NCBI GenBank assembly: GCA_029261815.1
Contig: JAJDAQ010000137.1
Span: 1-64,000 of the forward strand
Length of the DNA: 64,000 nucleotides
From: Deltaproteobacteria bacterium
GTDB lineage: Bacteria; Myxococcota_A; UBA9160; UBA6930
Direction of reading: 5' to 3'
Part shown: positions 51,358 through 60,266 of the stretch, in pieces
How the letters are laid out: each line of letters opens with the position of its first letter
How positions within the stretch are numbered: position 1 is the first letter of the stretch
Translations under genes and position numbers: made by a program
Notes under the pieces: generated by a model
What the model was told of the DNA's origin: nothing
Seen by the model: the letters and a program-made list of their open reading frames with translations, nothing else
Database searches by the model: none

Positions 51358-51885
51358 ATGAGCAACGACAACGACACGGGCGATTGGGGCTACGAGCACG
51401 TCTTCCACTTCACGGTGAACGCGACGAACTTCGAGCGATCCATCGCCTTCTACACGACCCTGGGCTTCAAGATCCTGCGCGACAACCGTGATGTCGTGTG
51501 GCCCGACTACGTGGCGACCCAATTCGGCATGAACGTGGCCCAGGGCAAGGGCGCCCTCCTCGCGCTCGGCGACGGGCCCGAGCATGTCCGAATCGACCTG
51601 CTCGAATGGCTCGACCCGTTGGCCGACCCCGCGCCCGACCGGCCGCTCGCCGACCGCGCACCACGCATTATCGCGATCCGGACGCGCGGTGTACGGGCCG
51701 CCTATGCCGACCTCAAGGCGCGGGGTATCGAGTTCCTCACACCGCCGCGCGGCCCGGACGAAGCCACCGGGCTGGAAGCCGTCGTGTGCTGCCGCGATCC
51801 GGATGGGCTCGTGGTGGAACTGATCGAGTACATGCCCGGCGTACTCGGCAGCCGTATCGACTCGCTCGAACGCCGAACGAGCTAG
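51358..51885 (+). CDS. VOC family protein
   Basis: 175 residues. EHVFHFTVNATNFERSIAFY opens a glyoxalase-like unit and CRDPDGLVVELIEYMPG closes it with the metal Glu; a long loop after residue 70 (LEWLDPLADPAPDRPLADRA) lengthens the chain. Likely a lyase or isomerase in the catabolic context. Starts 58 bases from the divergent cyclase gene; followed by an extended SDR and a classical SDR. Confidence 0.8.
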   Translation: MSNDNDTGDWGYEHVFHFTVNATNFERSIAFYTTLGFKILRDNRDVVWPDYVATQFGMNVAQGKGALLALGDGPEHVRIDLLEWLDPLADPAPDRPLADRAPRIIAIRTRGVRAAYADLKARGIEFLTPPRGPDEATGLEAVVCCRDPDGLVVELIEYMPGVLGSRIDSLERRTS

Positions 51886-51936
51886 CGGCCTGCGCGGTAT
51901 GCTCGTGCGCTCGACGCTGGCTTCAAAGGAGACCCC

Positions 51937-53025
51937 GTGAGAGTCCTGGTGATGGGTGGAACCCAATTCAACGGCCTGGCCCTGGTGCGCGAGCTCGCGC
52001 GAACCGGCCACGACGTCACGATCGTCAATCGGGGCAAGAGCGAAGCCGTCATTCCCACTGGCGTGCGGCGCCTGATCGCCGACCGCACGGATCACGATCA
52101 GATGCGCGACGTCCTCGGCGGTGAAGACTTCGATGCCGTGGTCGATGTCTCCGCCTATGTGCCGTCTGATGTCGAGCTCATGGTCGAACTGTTCAAGGGT
52201 CGTATCGCCCACTACGTCTTCGTGAGTTCGACCGTGATCTACAAGGCATCGGACATCCTGCCGATCACCGAAGACCACCCGGTCGATGCCTCGCCGACGC
52301 AGAACGAGTACGGCCGGAACAAGCTGCTTTGCGAAGACATCCTGTTGCGCGAGCACCGCGAGAACGGCTTCCCGGCCAGCATCGTCGCGCTGTCGATGGT
52401 CATGGGGCCAAACAACATCCTGCCGGATCGCGAGCAGCGCATGTTCCAGCGCTTCATTCAGGGGCGCGACATCATGATTCCCGGTCGCGGCCGCACGCTC
52501 CAGCAGATTGGTCACGTCGACGACCAGGCGCGCGCATTGCGCATGGTGCTGGGGCAGCCCATCACCTTCGGACAGCGCTACACGCTGACTGGAAAGGACG
52601 CTTTTACGCAGGAAGGTTATGTCGACCTCTGCAGCGAGGTCCTCGGGCGAGAGGCCAACAAGGTATTCATCCCGGCCGCGCTGATGGAGGACCTCTGGCA
52701 CGGCCGCGTCGAGATCCAGATGACCCAGGTCAAGTCGTCGGCCGACACGCGCGGCAAGGAACGGCCGGACCCGGTCATGATCACGCGTTTCCTGCTCACG
52801 ATGCTCGTCCAGCAGATTGCGCCGCATCTGTACCACTGGGACCAGAGCGCGGTCTTCTCGGTCGACAAACTTCGGCGGCACGTGGGCTGGGAGCCGGAGT
52901 ACACGACACAGGGTGCGATCGAGCAGACCTGGCATTGGTACCGGTCTACCGAGCGCCCCGAGACCCAGGCCTTCGACTTTGCGTTCGAGGATGACCTGCT
53001 TCGGCTGGTCAAGGAGCGGCAGTAG
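51937..53025 (+). CDS. NAD-dependent epimerase-like extended SDR
   Basis: 362 residues from a GTG with AAAGGAG six bases before. GGTQFNGLALV near residue 8 is a variant of GGTGFIG, VDVSAYVP near 69, VFVSSTVIYK near 92 and YGRNK near 126 (catalytic Tyr/Lys) follow. The GGT-x-F-x-G form and RGKSEAV pattern resemble the group with CSP41-like and mRNA-binding epimerase homologues. The next gene starts on the last base of its stop. Confidence 0.85.
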   Translation: MRVLVMGGTQFNGLALVRELARTGHDVTIVNRGKSEAVIPTGVRRLIADRTDHDQMRDVLGGEDFDAVVDVSAYVPSDVELMVELFKGRIAHYVFVSSTVIYKASDILPITEDHPVDASPTQNEYGRNKLLCEDILLREHRENGFPASIVALSMVMGPNNILPDREQRMFQRFIQGRDIMIPGRGRTLQQIGHVDDQARALRMVLGQPITFGQRYTLTGKDAFTQEGYVDLCSEVLGREANKVFIPAALMEDLWHGRVEIQMTQVKSSADTRGKERPDPVMITRFLLTMLVQQIAPHLYHWDQSAVFSVDKLRRHVGWEPEYTTQGAIEQTWHWYRSTERPETQAFDFAFEDDLLRLVKERQ

Positions 53026-53798
53026 TGGGAACGATTGCGATCACTGGCGCCGCGTCCGGGATCGGCGCGGCCCTCGCCGACCGTCTCAAGCGCGACGGCC
53101 ACCGTGTCATCGGCATCGATGTACAGCCGACGGACGTCCTCGCGGACCTTGGGACCCCGACAGGTCGGCAACACGCGGCCACCGCCGTGGCCGACCTTGC
53201 CGACGGTCGACTCGACGGACTCGTTTCGGGCGCCGCACTCGGTCCGTACTCCCAGCCCGGGCCGATCCTGCGGGTGAACTACTTCGGTGCGCTCCAGATC
53301 CTGAACGATCTTCGCCCCCTGCTCGAACGCGGAACCGAACCCGCGGCGGTCGCGATCTCGTCCATCGGTGCCGTCTACGACGACATCCTTCCGGACCAAG
53401 CCGTTCCTGCCGCCCTCGGCGCCTGCCTGGCCGACGATGAGGAGACCGCTGTCGCCGCGATCTCCGGCCACGATGGAAATGCCGCCTACTGTGTGGCGAA
53501 GCGCGGCCTCGCCCTCCAGGTCCGCGCAGCGGTCCAGGCGTGGGGCGATGCCGGCGTCCGGCTCAACGCCATCTGTCCGGGCCGGATTGCGACACCGATG
53601 CTCGACCAGATCTATGAGACGCCGGTCATGGCCGAGGCCGTCAAGGCGATGCCGATCCCGTTGGGACGCAGTGCCCCGCCGGAAGAGATGGCCAGCGTCA
53701 TCGCGTTCTTGCTAGGCCCCGACGCACGCTACGTCCACGGCGCCGTGATTCATGCCGACGGCGGCAGCGACAGCCTGCTCCGACCGAACACCCTCTAG
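53025..53798 (+). CDS. Short-chain dehydrogenase/reductase
   Basis: 257 residues; the GTG start shares one base with the preceding TAG (TAGTG). TGAASGIGAALADRL near residue 7, catalytic YCVAK near 153 and PGRIATPML near 185. The stretch after GPYSQPGPILRVNYFGAL is shortened relative to usual SDRs. It is translationally coupled with the extended SDR. Convergent with the amidotransferase gene. Confidence 0.85.
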   Translation: MGTIAITGAASGIGAALADRLKRDGHRVIGIDVQPTDVLADLGTPTGRQHAATAVADLADGRLDGLVSGAALGPYSQPGPILRVNYFGALQILNDLRPLLERGTEPAAVAISSIGAVYDDILPDQAVPAALGACLADDEETAVAAISGHDGNAAYCVAKRGLALQVRAAVQAWGDAGVRLNAICPGRIATPMLDQIYETPVMAEAVKAMPIPLGRSAPPEEMASVIAFLLGPDARYVHGAVIHADGGSDSLLRPNTL

Positions 53799-53802
53799 CC
53801 GC

Positions 53803-53829
53803 CCCTCGAGACCCGAGACGTTCCGAGGG
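53803..53829. terminator. Hairpin in the 31-base convergent gap
   Basis: CCCTCG (53803-53808) pairs with CGAGGG (53824-53829); an alternative inner CTCG/CGAG pairing uses part of the same bases. It exactly fills the gap between two convergent stops and could serve both strands, though no T-tract follows. Probably a weak or Rho-assisted terminator. Confidence 0.4.
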
Positions 53830-54648
53830 TCAAAGTGCGGAGTGGCGTTCGAGCCAGTTGAGGAGTTCGAGGGTCGGGCGCCCGGGATCGGCCAGCTGGG
53901 GGTCAGCGCCCGCCGGTGCCTCCCCGGCGTCGTACGCGGCCTCCAACCGCGCGGACCAGGCCGCCGCATCGGCTTCGTTGGCGAATTGCCCCTGCGCGAT
54001 GAGTTGATCCTGACGTAACGCACAAAGCCGTGCGATCTCGCGCAGGTCGTATTCGGGGTGGTATTGAACGGCCCAGAAGACACCGTCGCCGACGCGCACG
54101 TCCACCGCCTGAACGGCACACCAGTCGTTATCGGCCAGCACCGTGACACCGTCCGGCAGTTCGACGATTTCATCCTCGTGGCTGGTCAGCGCATCGAAGC
54201 GCGCTGCCTTCCCGGCGAAGAGCGGATGCGCGGCTCCCGCCGCATTCAACGCGATATCGCGAGAGACTCCGAACTCCCGTCCCTTTGGACTCGGAGCGCA
54301 TCGGCCGCCGGCGGCAGTCACCGCGAGTTGGGCCGCGAAACAACTGCCGAACTGCGGAACTCCCGCGGAGAACGCGTCGCGGCAGATCCCCAGCATCCGC
54401 TCGACACGCGCGTCTCCATCCACATGGACCGAGAGACTCGAGCCCGTCCAGACAATGCCGTCCGCATTGGCAAGGAGATCAAGCGGACTCCCCGCATCGG
54501 CCGGAAAGAGCACCGATACGTGCGCGTCGGGTCGCACCCGGCGGAGCAACCGCGCATACAACTCGCCCGCCGCGGTGCAGCCCGCGCCCGCAAGCGCGGC
54601 ACGGCCGGCGGCGTCGTAGGCATCGCACACGACGAGCTTCAACGGCAC
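53830..54648 (-). CDS. Class I glutamine amidotransferase-like protein
   Basis: 272 residues. GSCFAAQLA places the nucleophile Cys103 and AVQYHPEYD gives His197 and Glu199, the complete triad. PADAGSPLDLL and NADGIVWTGS are GMP-synthase-subunit-like. It could hydrolyse glutamine or gamma-glutamyl conjugates for an unknown partner. Sits two bases after the TauD gene on the same strand. Confidence 0.85.
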   Translation of the reverse strand: MPLKLVVCDAYDAAGRAALAGAGCTAAGELYARLLRRVRPDAHVSVLFPADAGSPLDLLANADGIVWTGSSLSVHVDGDARVERMLGICRDAFSAGVPQFGSCFAAQLAVTAAGGRCAPSPKGREFGVSRDIALNAAGAAHPLFAGKAARFDALTSHEDEIVELPDGVTVLADNDWCAVQAVDVRVGDGVFWAVQYHPEYDLREIARLCALRQDQLIAQGQFANEADAAAWSARLEAAYDAGEAPAGADPQLADPGRPTLELLNWLERHSAL

Positions 54649-54650
54649 GT

Positions 54651-55493
54651 TCAGACCGGCTTCTCGCCTGCCAGCGTCACGCGGTACATCAGCCGTTCGT
54701 GCTCGCGATAGTCATCCAAGGCGTAGTGCCAGACGCAGCGGTTGTCCCACATCGTGACGGTGCCGGGCTGCCAGCGGACGCGGCATTGGAAGTCGGGCGA
54801 CGCCGCGTGCGCGAACAGGAAACCCAGCAAGGCCTTCGCCTCGGCGCTTCGCAAGCCCTCGATGCCGAGTGTGAACATCGGGTTCACGTAGAGACTCTTC
54901 CGGCCCGTCTCGACATGACGACGAGCGACCGGGTGGCGCACTTCCTCTTGGATCGCGTCCGAGTACTTGTAGGTGAGCGGCCCCTTGCCCTCGTACTTGT
55001 CGGGTCCGACCCGCCCCGGGTCGTAGGCCTGGCGTGCAGAGTGGACGCCGACCATGCCCTCGATCCGCTCGCGGAACGGCTCCGAGAGCGCCTCCCACGC
55101 ACGATCCATGGATGCGAAGAGCGTGTCGCCACCGACCGGGGGGACCACTTCTCCATAGAGCACGGTTGCGCCGCTCGGGCATTCGAAAAACGAGTTGTCG
55201 GTGTGCCATCCGACGCCAAAGCTGGCGGACTCCCCCGCCGGCTTGTGGACGCGAATCACGTCGGGGTGGTCTCCCATCCCTTCGACGATCGGATGGACCT
55301 CGGGCACGCCGAAGTTCCGCGCAAATTCCAGTTGCTCCCCGCGTCCGAGTTTCTGGTCGCGAATCACCAGCACGTGGTACTCTAGGAACGCTGCCTGCAG
55401 ACGCGCGTGCTCGTCCGGCCCGAAGTCCGTGACGTCCGCACCGAGGATCTCGGCTCCGAGTGCGCCGGAGAGGGGCCGAACCTCGAAGCTCAT
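54651..55493 (-). CDS. TauD/TfdA family 2-oxoglutarate-dependent dioxygenase
   Basis: 280 residues. The iron facial triad is complete: His97 and Asp99 in GWHTDN and His256 in WDNRCVWHYA, with the 2-oxoglutarate arginine Arg271 in MYRVT. It oxidises a small substrate, releasing CO2 from 2-oxoglutarate. The ATG at 55493 overlaps the patatin stop by ATGA; a GTG three codons upstream is the alternative. Between the patatin and the amidotransferase genes. Confidence 0.9.
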   Translation of the reverse strand: MSFEVRPLSGALGAEILGADVTDFGPDEHARLQAAFLEYHVLVIRDQKLGRGEQLEFARNFGVPEVHPIVEGMGDHPDVIRVHKPAGESASFGVGWHTDNSFFECPSGATVLYGEVVPPVGGDTLFASMDRAWEALSEPFRERIEGMVGVHSARQAYDPGRVGPDKYEGKGPLTYKYSDAIQEEVRHPVARRHVETGRKSLYVNPMFTLGIEGLRSAEAKALLGFLFAHAASPDFQCRVRWQPGTVTMWDNRCVWHYALDDYREHERLMYRVTLAGEKPV

Positions 55494-56344
55494 GCGTTCC
55501 ACTCCGCGAGTTCGTTCGCCGCAAGCGCGCGTGCCCGGTCGACCCCCGCGGCGGCCGCGTTCGGCGCCGCTGCCCCCGACATCAGGTCGGGGCCAAATGC
55601 TTCTTGCTCAGCCGCGAGGGGCTGGACGACGATCACCTTGGCGCCCGCCTTTTCGCACACGCGAACTTCTTCAGCGAGGGCGCGATCCGCCAGTGCCCCG
55701 AAGGCCGCAGTCCCTTCTGTGATCGGCGCAATGACGACGACGATTCCGGGTGCGATCGCGGCCGCGGCGTCGGCGTGCGTGCCGCTCCAGACCCCACCAT
55801 CGACGTGCGGCCGGCCCGCCAGCTCGACCGGCGGAAACAGGCCGGGGACGGAACACGAGCCCGCGACCGCGCGCTGTACGGAGACACCATCGCTCGCTCC
55901 CCAAAGAAAGCGCTCACCTGTTTCTGCGTCCACGGTCGATATGCGCAGGCCCGTCGCGGGCCAGTCATCGACGCCGAGCGCGCCGCCAGTCGCCGCGATC
56001 CAGTCGGCCTCGGGTGCGGTGCGCGCGCCGAGGGCCCAGCCGCCGATCTTGGCGCAGTCCGCCGCGGTCACGGTCTCCATCGCGGACCAGTGGCCGAAGA
56101 TCTGGCCGAGCACGGCCATGTCCGGCCCCTCATCCGGCATGGGCACAACGAGCGGCCGAGCGGTCGGCTCCCGCACATCCTGCCCCGCCGCGATGCGGGT
56201 TCCCACCATCGAGCCCGCCGACGTCCCGACGACCAGGTCGGCCTCTCGAAGATCGATGCCATTCTCCAGCAAGGTTCCGACGATGGCGGTCAACCAGGCG
56301 ACGCCAACGACGCCGCCGCCACCAAGTACTACTGCTCGTTTCAT
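55490..56344 (-). CDS. Patatin-like phospholipase
   Basis: 284 residues. The glycine-rich oxyanion motif LGGGGVVG at 7-14, nucleophile GTSAGS (Ser42) and DGG near residue 187 (HVDGGVW) give the Ser-Asp dyad. A lipid acyl hydrolase, cytosolic with no signal. ATG at 56344; overlaps TauD by four bases. Confidence 0.9.
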   Translation of the reverse strand: MKRAVVLGGGGVVGVAWLTAIVGTLLENGIDLREADLVVGTSAGSMVGTRIAAGQDVREPTARPLVVPMPDEGPDMAVLGQIFGHWSAMETVTAADCAKIGGWALGARTAPEADWIAATGGALGVDDWPATGLRISTVDAETGERFLWGASDGVSVQRAVAGSCSVPGLFPPVELAGRPHVDGGVWSGTHADAAAAIAPGIVVVIAPITEGTAAFGALADRALAEEVRVCEKAGAKVIVVQPLAAEQEAFGPDLMSGAAAPNAAAAGVDRARALAANELAEWNA

Positions 56345-56383
56345 CGGTTTCCTCTCGATCGGGTCGCGGCCTTGGAAGGTGCA

Positions 56384-57232
56384 TCAATCTGACGATTCGC
56401 GCAGGCGCTGGATCAGGGCGGCGAGGTCCGGAGGCGGCCCTTCCTTGAAGCCCGCCAGCCGTCCGTAGACTTCGGCCGCCGCGGTGTGGAAGCCCGCAGG
56501 CAGGCCGGCCGCTTCGAATGTGGCGGCAATTTCACGCATCTCGCCCTCGAAGCGCCAGGCCTTGGCACCGATCATGGGTGCCATCCCCTGGCTCCTGGCG
56601 ACCAGCCCCGGCTGCGTCTGTTCCCATTCTTCGAATAGCGCGGACCGCACGCCGTTCGCTTCAGCCACAGTCACGATCGCGGCCAGGAGTGCCGTGGTTC
56701 CCTTCGTCTGCGCGGCAAACACCATCTTCAAGGCGGAGGCTGCGCCAATCTCGTCGCCAACGCACTTCGTTTCGAGCGGACTTCCCGCAAACAGCGCAGC
56801 CACCTCTGCTGCGCGGGGGCCCGAGAGATGCAATCGCGTCGACCCGGCCTTCCAGGCCGGGGGACCGATCAAGCCGCCGTCGACGAACGAAACCGCGACT
56901 GGATCGAAGACCGCCGCGATCTTGCGCGCGGTCGCGGGCGAAACCGCATTCGCGTCGACGTACGTACCGGCGAAACCCAGATCGGAGACCGTTCGCGCCA
57001 ACCCAAGCGCTTCTTCTGGGGGGCAGACCGAGAGCACGACCCGACACCGCTCGCACAACGCCTGCACGTCAGGACATTCGAGGAGACCGGCGCGCTCCGC
57101 TCGTTCGCGCGTCGCTGCACTGCGACCCGCTGCGCTCCAGAAGACACGGGCACCCCCCGTCGCAGCCGCGGCCGCGACGCTGGCACCCATTGCCCCCGGA
57201 TGCAGGACACCCAGCGCAACCGACGCGCTAAT
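56384..57232 (-). CDS. NADP-binding dehydrogenase (6-phosphogluconate/DUF1932-like), non-canonical start
   Basis: 282 residues if it starts at ATT (57232). LGVLHPGAMGASVAAAAATG is the N-terminal Rossmann motif of the imine-reductase/DUF1932 group, and SALKMVFAAQTKGTTALLAA in the middle is its helical core. No ATG, GTG or TTG lies within a normal distance before the motif; ATT overlaps the cytochrome stop as ATTAG, and a CTG five codons later is another option. Frame runs open upstream to 57373, which would give an unnatural N-terminus. Start uncertain. Confidence 0.75.
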   Translation of the reverse strand: MSASVALGVLHPGAMGASVAAAAATGGARVFWSAAGRSAATRERAERAGLLECPDVQALCERCRVVLSVCPPEEALGLARTVSDLGFAGTYVDANAVSPATARKIAAVFDPVAVSFVDGGLIGPPAWKAGSTRLHLSGPRAAEVAALFAGSPLETKCVGDEIGAASALKMVFAAQTKGTTALLAAIVTVAEANGVRSALFEEWEQTQPGLVARSQGMAPMIGAKAWRFEGEMREIAATFEAAGLPAGFHTAAAEVYGRLAGFKEGPPPDLAALIQRLRESSD

Positions 57233-58052
57233 GACGCGGCCCGCCGGGATCGTGTTGAAGCGTTCCCATGAAGCCAAGGTACGCCAGCAAGGCGTCGAGG
57301 TCGTCGTCCCCGAGATGGGTGTGCGAGGGCATGCTCGTGTGCCGAAACGAACCGGGGTCCCGGATGAATGCACGAAGCTGCGACGATTCCCGGTACGTCG
57401 TGATGTTGCGTGGGACGTTCAGTTCGGGTCCCACCTTGCCACCCTCGCCATTGATCGCATGGCAAGAGAAACACTCTTTCCGGAACAACGCATACCCTTT
57501 CCGCTCGAGCGATTTCGCCGCAGCGCCATGCGGCACCGTGTGCGGGAACTGCTGCTCGAAAGGCGCGATCTCGATCTCCGCGAGTTGATAAGGCCAGGGC
57601 CATGCACTCGTGTCGTTCCGACCCTCACCCCGCCAGATCAAGTAGAACGGCGCGGGGTCCACCTGCCGACGGTCGATCGGCGCGAAACCCGCAGCAAGGT
57701 CGGCATCCGAAAACGCCAGGAACGCGCCGCCAACCAACAACTGGTCGCCCGAGACCGAGCGCGTATAGCCATCCGCCGCACGAAGCAGGACATCGGAGCC
57801 CGCGATGGCCCGTTCGTGACCGAAACCCTCGGCGAGCACTGCTTCGATGGGACATGCGCGAAACCGCTTCGGACCCGCGTAGTAGGGATCTTCGACTTCG
57901 ACGACCCCGGGATGGCAAGCCTCCGCGAGCGCGGCCTTTTCGACTTCCGTCGCGATGCCCTTGTGCACGAACGTCAGCGTCTCCGCGGAACCGGCAGACG
58001 ATACGCCCAGCGACAACAGGACCCCGACGACGACATAGCGGCAGCGCGACAT
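57228..58052 (-). CDS. Secreted c-type cytochrome with N-terminal extra domain
   Basis: 274 residues. Signal peptide to about 23 (SSAGSA). The heme motif CFSCH is at 194-198 and the probable axial Met in TSMPSH near 241, a mono-heme class I domain. Residues 25-185 form another domain (CHPGVVEVEDPYYAGPKRF, GQLLVGGAFLAF-like SVSGDQLLVGGAFLAFSD, FYLIWRGEGRN) that resembles the molybdopterin-like accessory part found before some cytochromes. Probably periplasmic electron carrier. Divergent from the thioesterase gene. Confidence 0.8.
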   Translation of the reverse strand: MSRCRYVVVGVLLSLGVSSAGSAETLTFVHKGIATEVEKAALAEACHPGVVEVEDPYYAGPKRFRACPIEAVLAEGFGHERAIAGSDVLLRAADGYTRSVSGDQLLVGGAFLAFSDADLAAGFAPIDRRQVDPAPFYLIWRGEGRNDTSAWPWPYQLAEIEIAPFEQQFPHTVPHGAAAKSLERKGYALFRKECFSCHAINGEGGKVGPELNVPRNITTYRESSQLRAFIRDPGSFRHTSMPSHTHLGDDDLDALLAYLGFMGTLQHDPGGPRH

Positions 58053-58108
58053 GGCCGGACTCTAGCGGGACCTTGCGCGGGCGCAGACCACACTGCACCG
58101 TCCCGCTC

Positions 58109-58504
58109 ATGGGCGACTTCACCACCGAAATTGGTATTACGACCACCCGCAGCGAAGACGGCCAATGTGTGATGGAGTGCCCGGTTACGACGCTGCACAT
58201 GAGCACGGCCGACCGTGTGCATGGCGGGGTCTTCTTCACAATGCTGGACACCGCGATGGGGCGCGCAGTCATCTCGAAGCTTCCCGAGGGCCGCGGCTGC
58301 GCGACCCTGGAAGCCAAGATCAACTACTTCCGCCCGGTCCAGGCCGGCCTTCTGCGCGCGGAAGCCAACGTCGTCACAATGACCCGCCGCACTGCATTCG
58401 TGGAGGCGACCCTCACGGACGAAGAGGAGCGCGTCATCTGTCGAGCAAGCGGCACCTTCATGCTGACGGACACCTACACGCAGGCCGAGCGCGAACGCGT
58501 CTAG
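58109..58504 (+). CDS. PaaI-type hotdog thioesterase
   Basis: 131 residues. HMSTADRVHGGVFFTMLDTA (about residues 33-52) is the hotdog substrate signature with the G-G before the helix, and LEAKINYFRPVQAG (about 73) is the opposite strand. Hydrolyses aromatic or acyl-CoA thioesters. ATG at 58109 chosen as the first codon before a homologous-looking N-terminus. Its stop shares CTAG with the convergent SDR gene. Confidence 0.85.
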   Translation: MGDFTTEIGITTTRSEDGQCVMECPVTTLHMSTADRVHGGVFFTMLDTAMGRAVISKLPEGRGCATLEAKINYFRPVQAGLLRAEANVVTMTRRTAFVEATLTDEEERVICRASGTFMLTDTYTQAERERV

Positions 58505-59319
58505 GGACCGTAGGTGCCGGGTGAACCCGGAAAGATGTGGCCGGCCGTGAATCCGCCGTCGACGGCGTAGTCGCCCCCGTTGCAATAGCCGGCGTCATCG
58601 GAGGCGAGGAACGCGCACATGTGCGCCACGTGACGCGTGGTCCCGACGCCGCGGCCCATCGGTTGCACAGGCGGGCTCCCGAGTTCTGCCTTGCCGCCAG
58701 CGGCCATGAACGCCTTCAACTTCGCCGTGGTCGCCTCGAAGAAGGGCTTCGACATGTCGTCGCTGCCGGGTGCCGCGGCGACCAGGTTTACGCGAACGCC
58801 CTGGCGACCCAGTTCGAGCGCCGCGCACTTCGTGAGCCCGCGCAGTCCCCACTTGCTTGCGCCGTAGGCCGTGATTCCGACCTCGCCTTCGAGCGAGTCG
58901 ATCGAGCCCACATTCACGATCGACCCGGCTCCACGTTCGGCCATGCCCGGAAGGACCGCCTGCATGCCGAGAAACGGCCCGACGAGATTGACATCAATGA
59001 CATCCCGGAACCGGTCGTGCGAGTGCTCTTCGAAGCTCGCCACCTCGAGGACGGCCGCATTGTTGACCAGCACATCCACGGGTCCAAAGCGCGCGACCGT
59101 CGCAGCAACCGCGGCCGACCAGTCCGACGGATCGCGAACGTCGACGTGTTGATAGGCCGCGGCGTCACCCAGCGGTGCCGCGACAGCCTCTCCCAGTTCG
59201 TCGAGGACATCGACGCCCATCACGCGCGCTCCCTCTTCGACGAACAACCGCTGGATCTCGGCACCGGTTCCCCGAGCCGTTCCTGTCACCAGCGCCACCT
59301 TGCCATCGAGTCGTCCCAT
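58501..59319 (-). CDS. Short-chain dehydrogenase/reductase
   Basis: 272 residues. TGTARGTGAEIQRLFVEEGA (residues 11-30) is a variant of TGxxxGxG; NNAA near 86, catalytic YGASK near 155 and GGDYAVDGG near 250. The YxxxK is intact, so it should be active. Resembles 3-alpha/20-beta-hydroxysteroid-type SDRs. ATG at 59319; LLM gene stop is 10 bases upstream. Confidence 0.85.
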   Translation of the reverse strand: MGRLDGKVALVTGTARGTGAEIQRLFVEEGARVMGVDVLDELGEAVAAPLGDAAAYQHVDVRDPSDWSAAVAATVARFGPVDVLVNNAAVLEVASFEEHSHDRFRDVIDVNLVGPFLGMQAVLPGMAERGAGSIVNVGSIDSLEGEVGITAYGASKWGLRGLTKCAALELGRQGVRVNLVAAAPGSDDMSKPFFEATTAKLKAFMAAGGKAELGSPPVQPMGRGVGTTRHVAHMCAFLASDDAGYCNGGDYAVDGGFTAGHIFPGSPGTYGP

Positions 59320-59329
59320 TGAACTGCTC

Positions 59330-60181
59330 CTAGAGCTTCGAGAAGAGTTGATCGTTCCAGACATCGAACCCGGCCTCGATCTGGTCGGGGGTGAAACCCG
59401 GAGGACCGGTCACGATACGCGCGACGCCCTTGTCCTCGAGCGCCTTCACCTCATCCAGCGTCATCCCAGCACCGGTGGTGATCTCGATCTCGCCCGGGTC
59501 GCGTCCGATCTTGTCGCATTCGTCGTGGAGGGCCTCGAGATTCGCGTCCAGGGTGTCCGCGCGCGCGGGAAAGAAGCCGTCGCCCAGGCGTGCGGCCCGG
59601 CGCGCCGCGCCGGCCACGTGACCGCCCACGTGGATCGGCACCTTGCCCGCCAGGGGCTTGGGATTCGACTCCACCGGATTCCAGTTGTAGTAGTCGCCCT
59701 TCATCTCGGACGGCTCACTGCCCCACAGCGATCGCAGCGCCTGGATTGATTCTTCCGTGCGGCCCACCCGCTCCTTGAACGGCACGCCGAGACCCTTGAA
59801 CTCCTCTTCGAGCCAGCCGATGCCGACGCCGAGTTCGACCCGCCCCTTCGACAACACATCCAACGTGGCCACTTCCTTTGCCACGTAGAACGGGTGACGC
59901 TGCGGCAGGATCAGGACGCCGGTGCCGAGACGAATCTTCTCGGTCACGGCAGCCACGTAGGAAAGCCACACGAAGGGGTCCGGGATCGGTGACTGTTCGG
60001 GTCCCGGCATCTTGCCGTCGCGGCTGTACGGGTACTCGCTCTCGTAGCCCTTGGGCACGACCACGTGCTCGACCGTCCAAAGCGATTCGAGCCCGACCTT
60101 CTCCGCCGTCTGTGCGAGATGGGTGAGCCCTTCCGGCGCGCCGAACGGGCCGACGTTGGCGAACATCAATCCAAATTTCAT
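59330..60181 (-). CDS. LLM class flavin-dependent (F420-type) oxidoreductase
   Basis: 283 residues. KFGLMFANVGPFG, WTVEHVVVP, RLGTGVLILPQRHPFYVA, LGVGIGWLEEEFKGLGVPF and VPIHVGGHVAGAA are LLM landmarks, shared in order with the gene at 45671-46516. F420 is the likely cofactor. AGGAGAG precedes the ATG. Divergent from the amidohydrolase gene. Confidence 0.85.
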   Translation of the reverse strand: MKFGLMFANVGPFGAPEGLTHLAQTAEKVGLESLWTVEHVVVPKGYESEYPYSRDGKMPGPEQSPIPDPFVWLSYVAAVTEKIRLGTGVLILPQRHPFYVAKEVATLDVLSKGRVELGVGIGWLEEEFKGLGVPFKERVGRTEESIQALRSLWGSEPSEMKGDYYNWNPVESNPKPLAGKVPIHVGGHVAGAARRAARLGDGFFPARADTLDANLEALHDECDKIGRDPGEIEITTGAGMTLDEVKALEDKGVARIVTGPPGFTPDQIEAGFDVWNDQLFSKL

Positions 60182-60209
60182 GGGACCTCTCCTTTGGGGA
60201 GACCCAGGG

Positions 60210-60215
60210 TACACT
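60210..60215 (+). promoter_or_regulatory. -10-like box TACACT before the amidohydrolase gene
   Basis: GGGTACACT lies in the 85-base divergent gap, 51 bases before the ATG at 60267, and matches the box at 30469-30474. CCGAGGAAC supplies the ribosome site. Confidence 0.3.
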
Positions 60216-60266
60216 CGCCGAACCTCTTCGCCCTACGCCTTCCCCTATTCCAACCGAGGAACCGCC

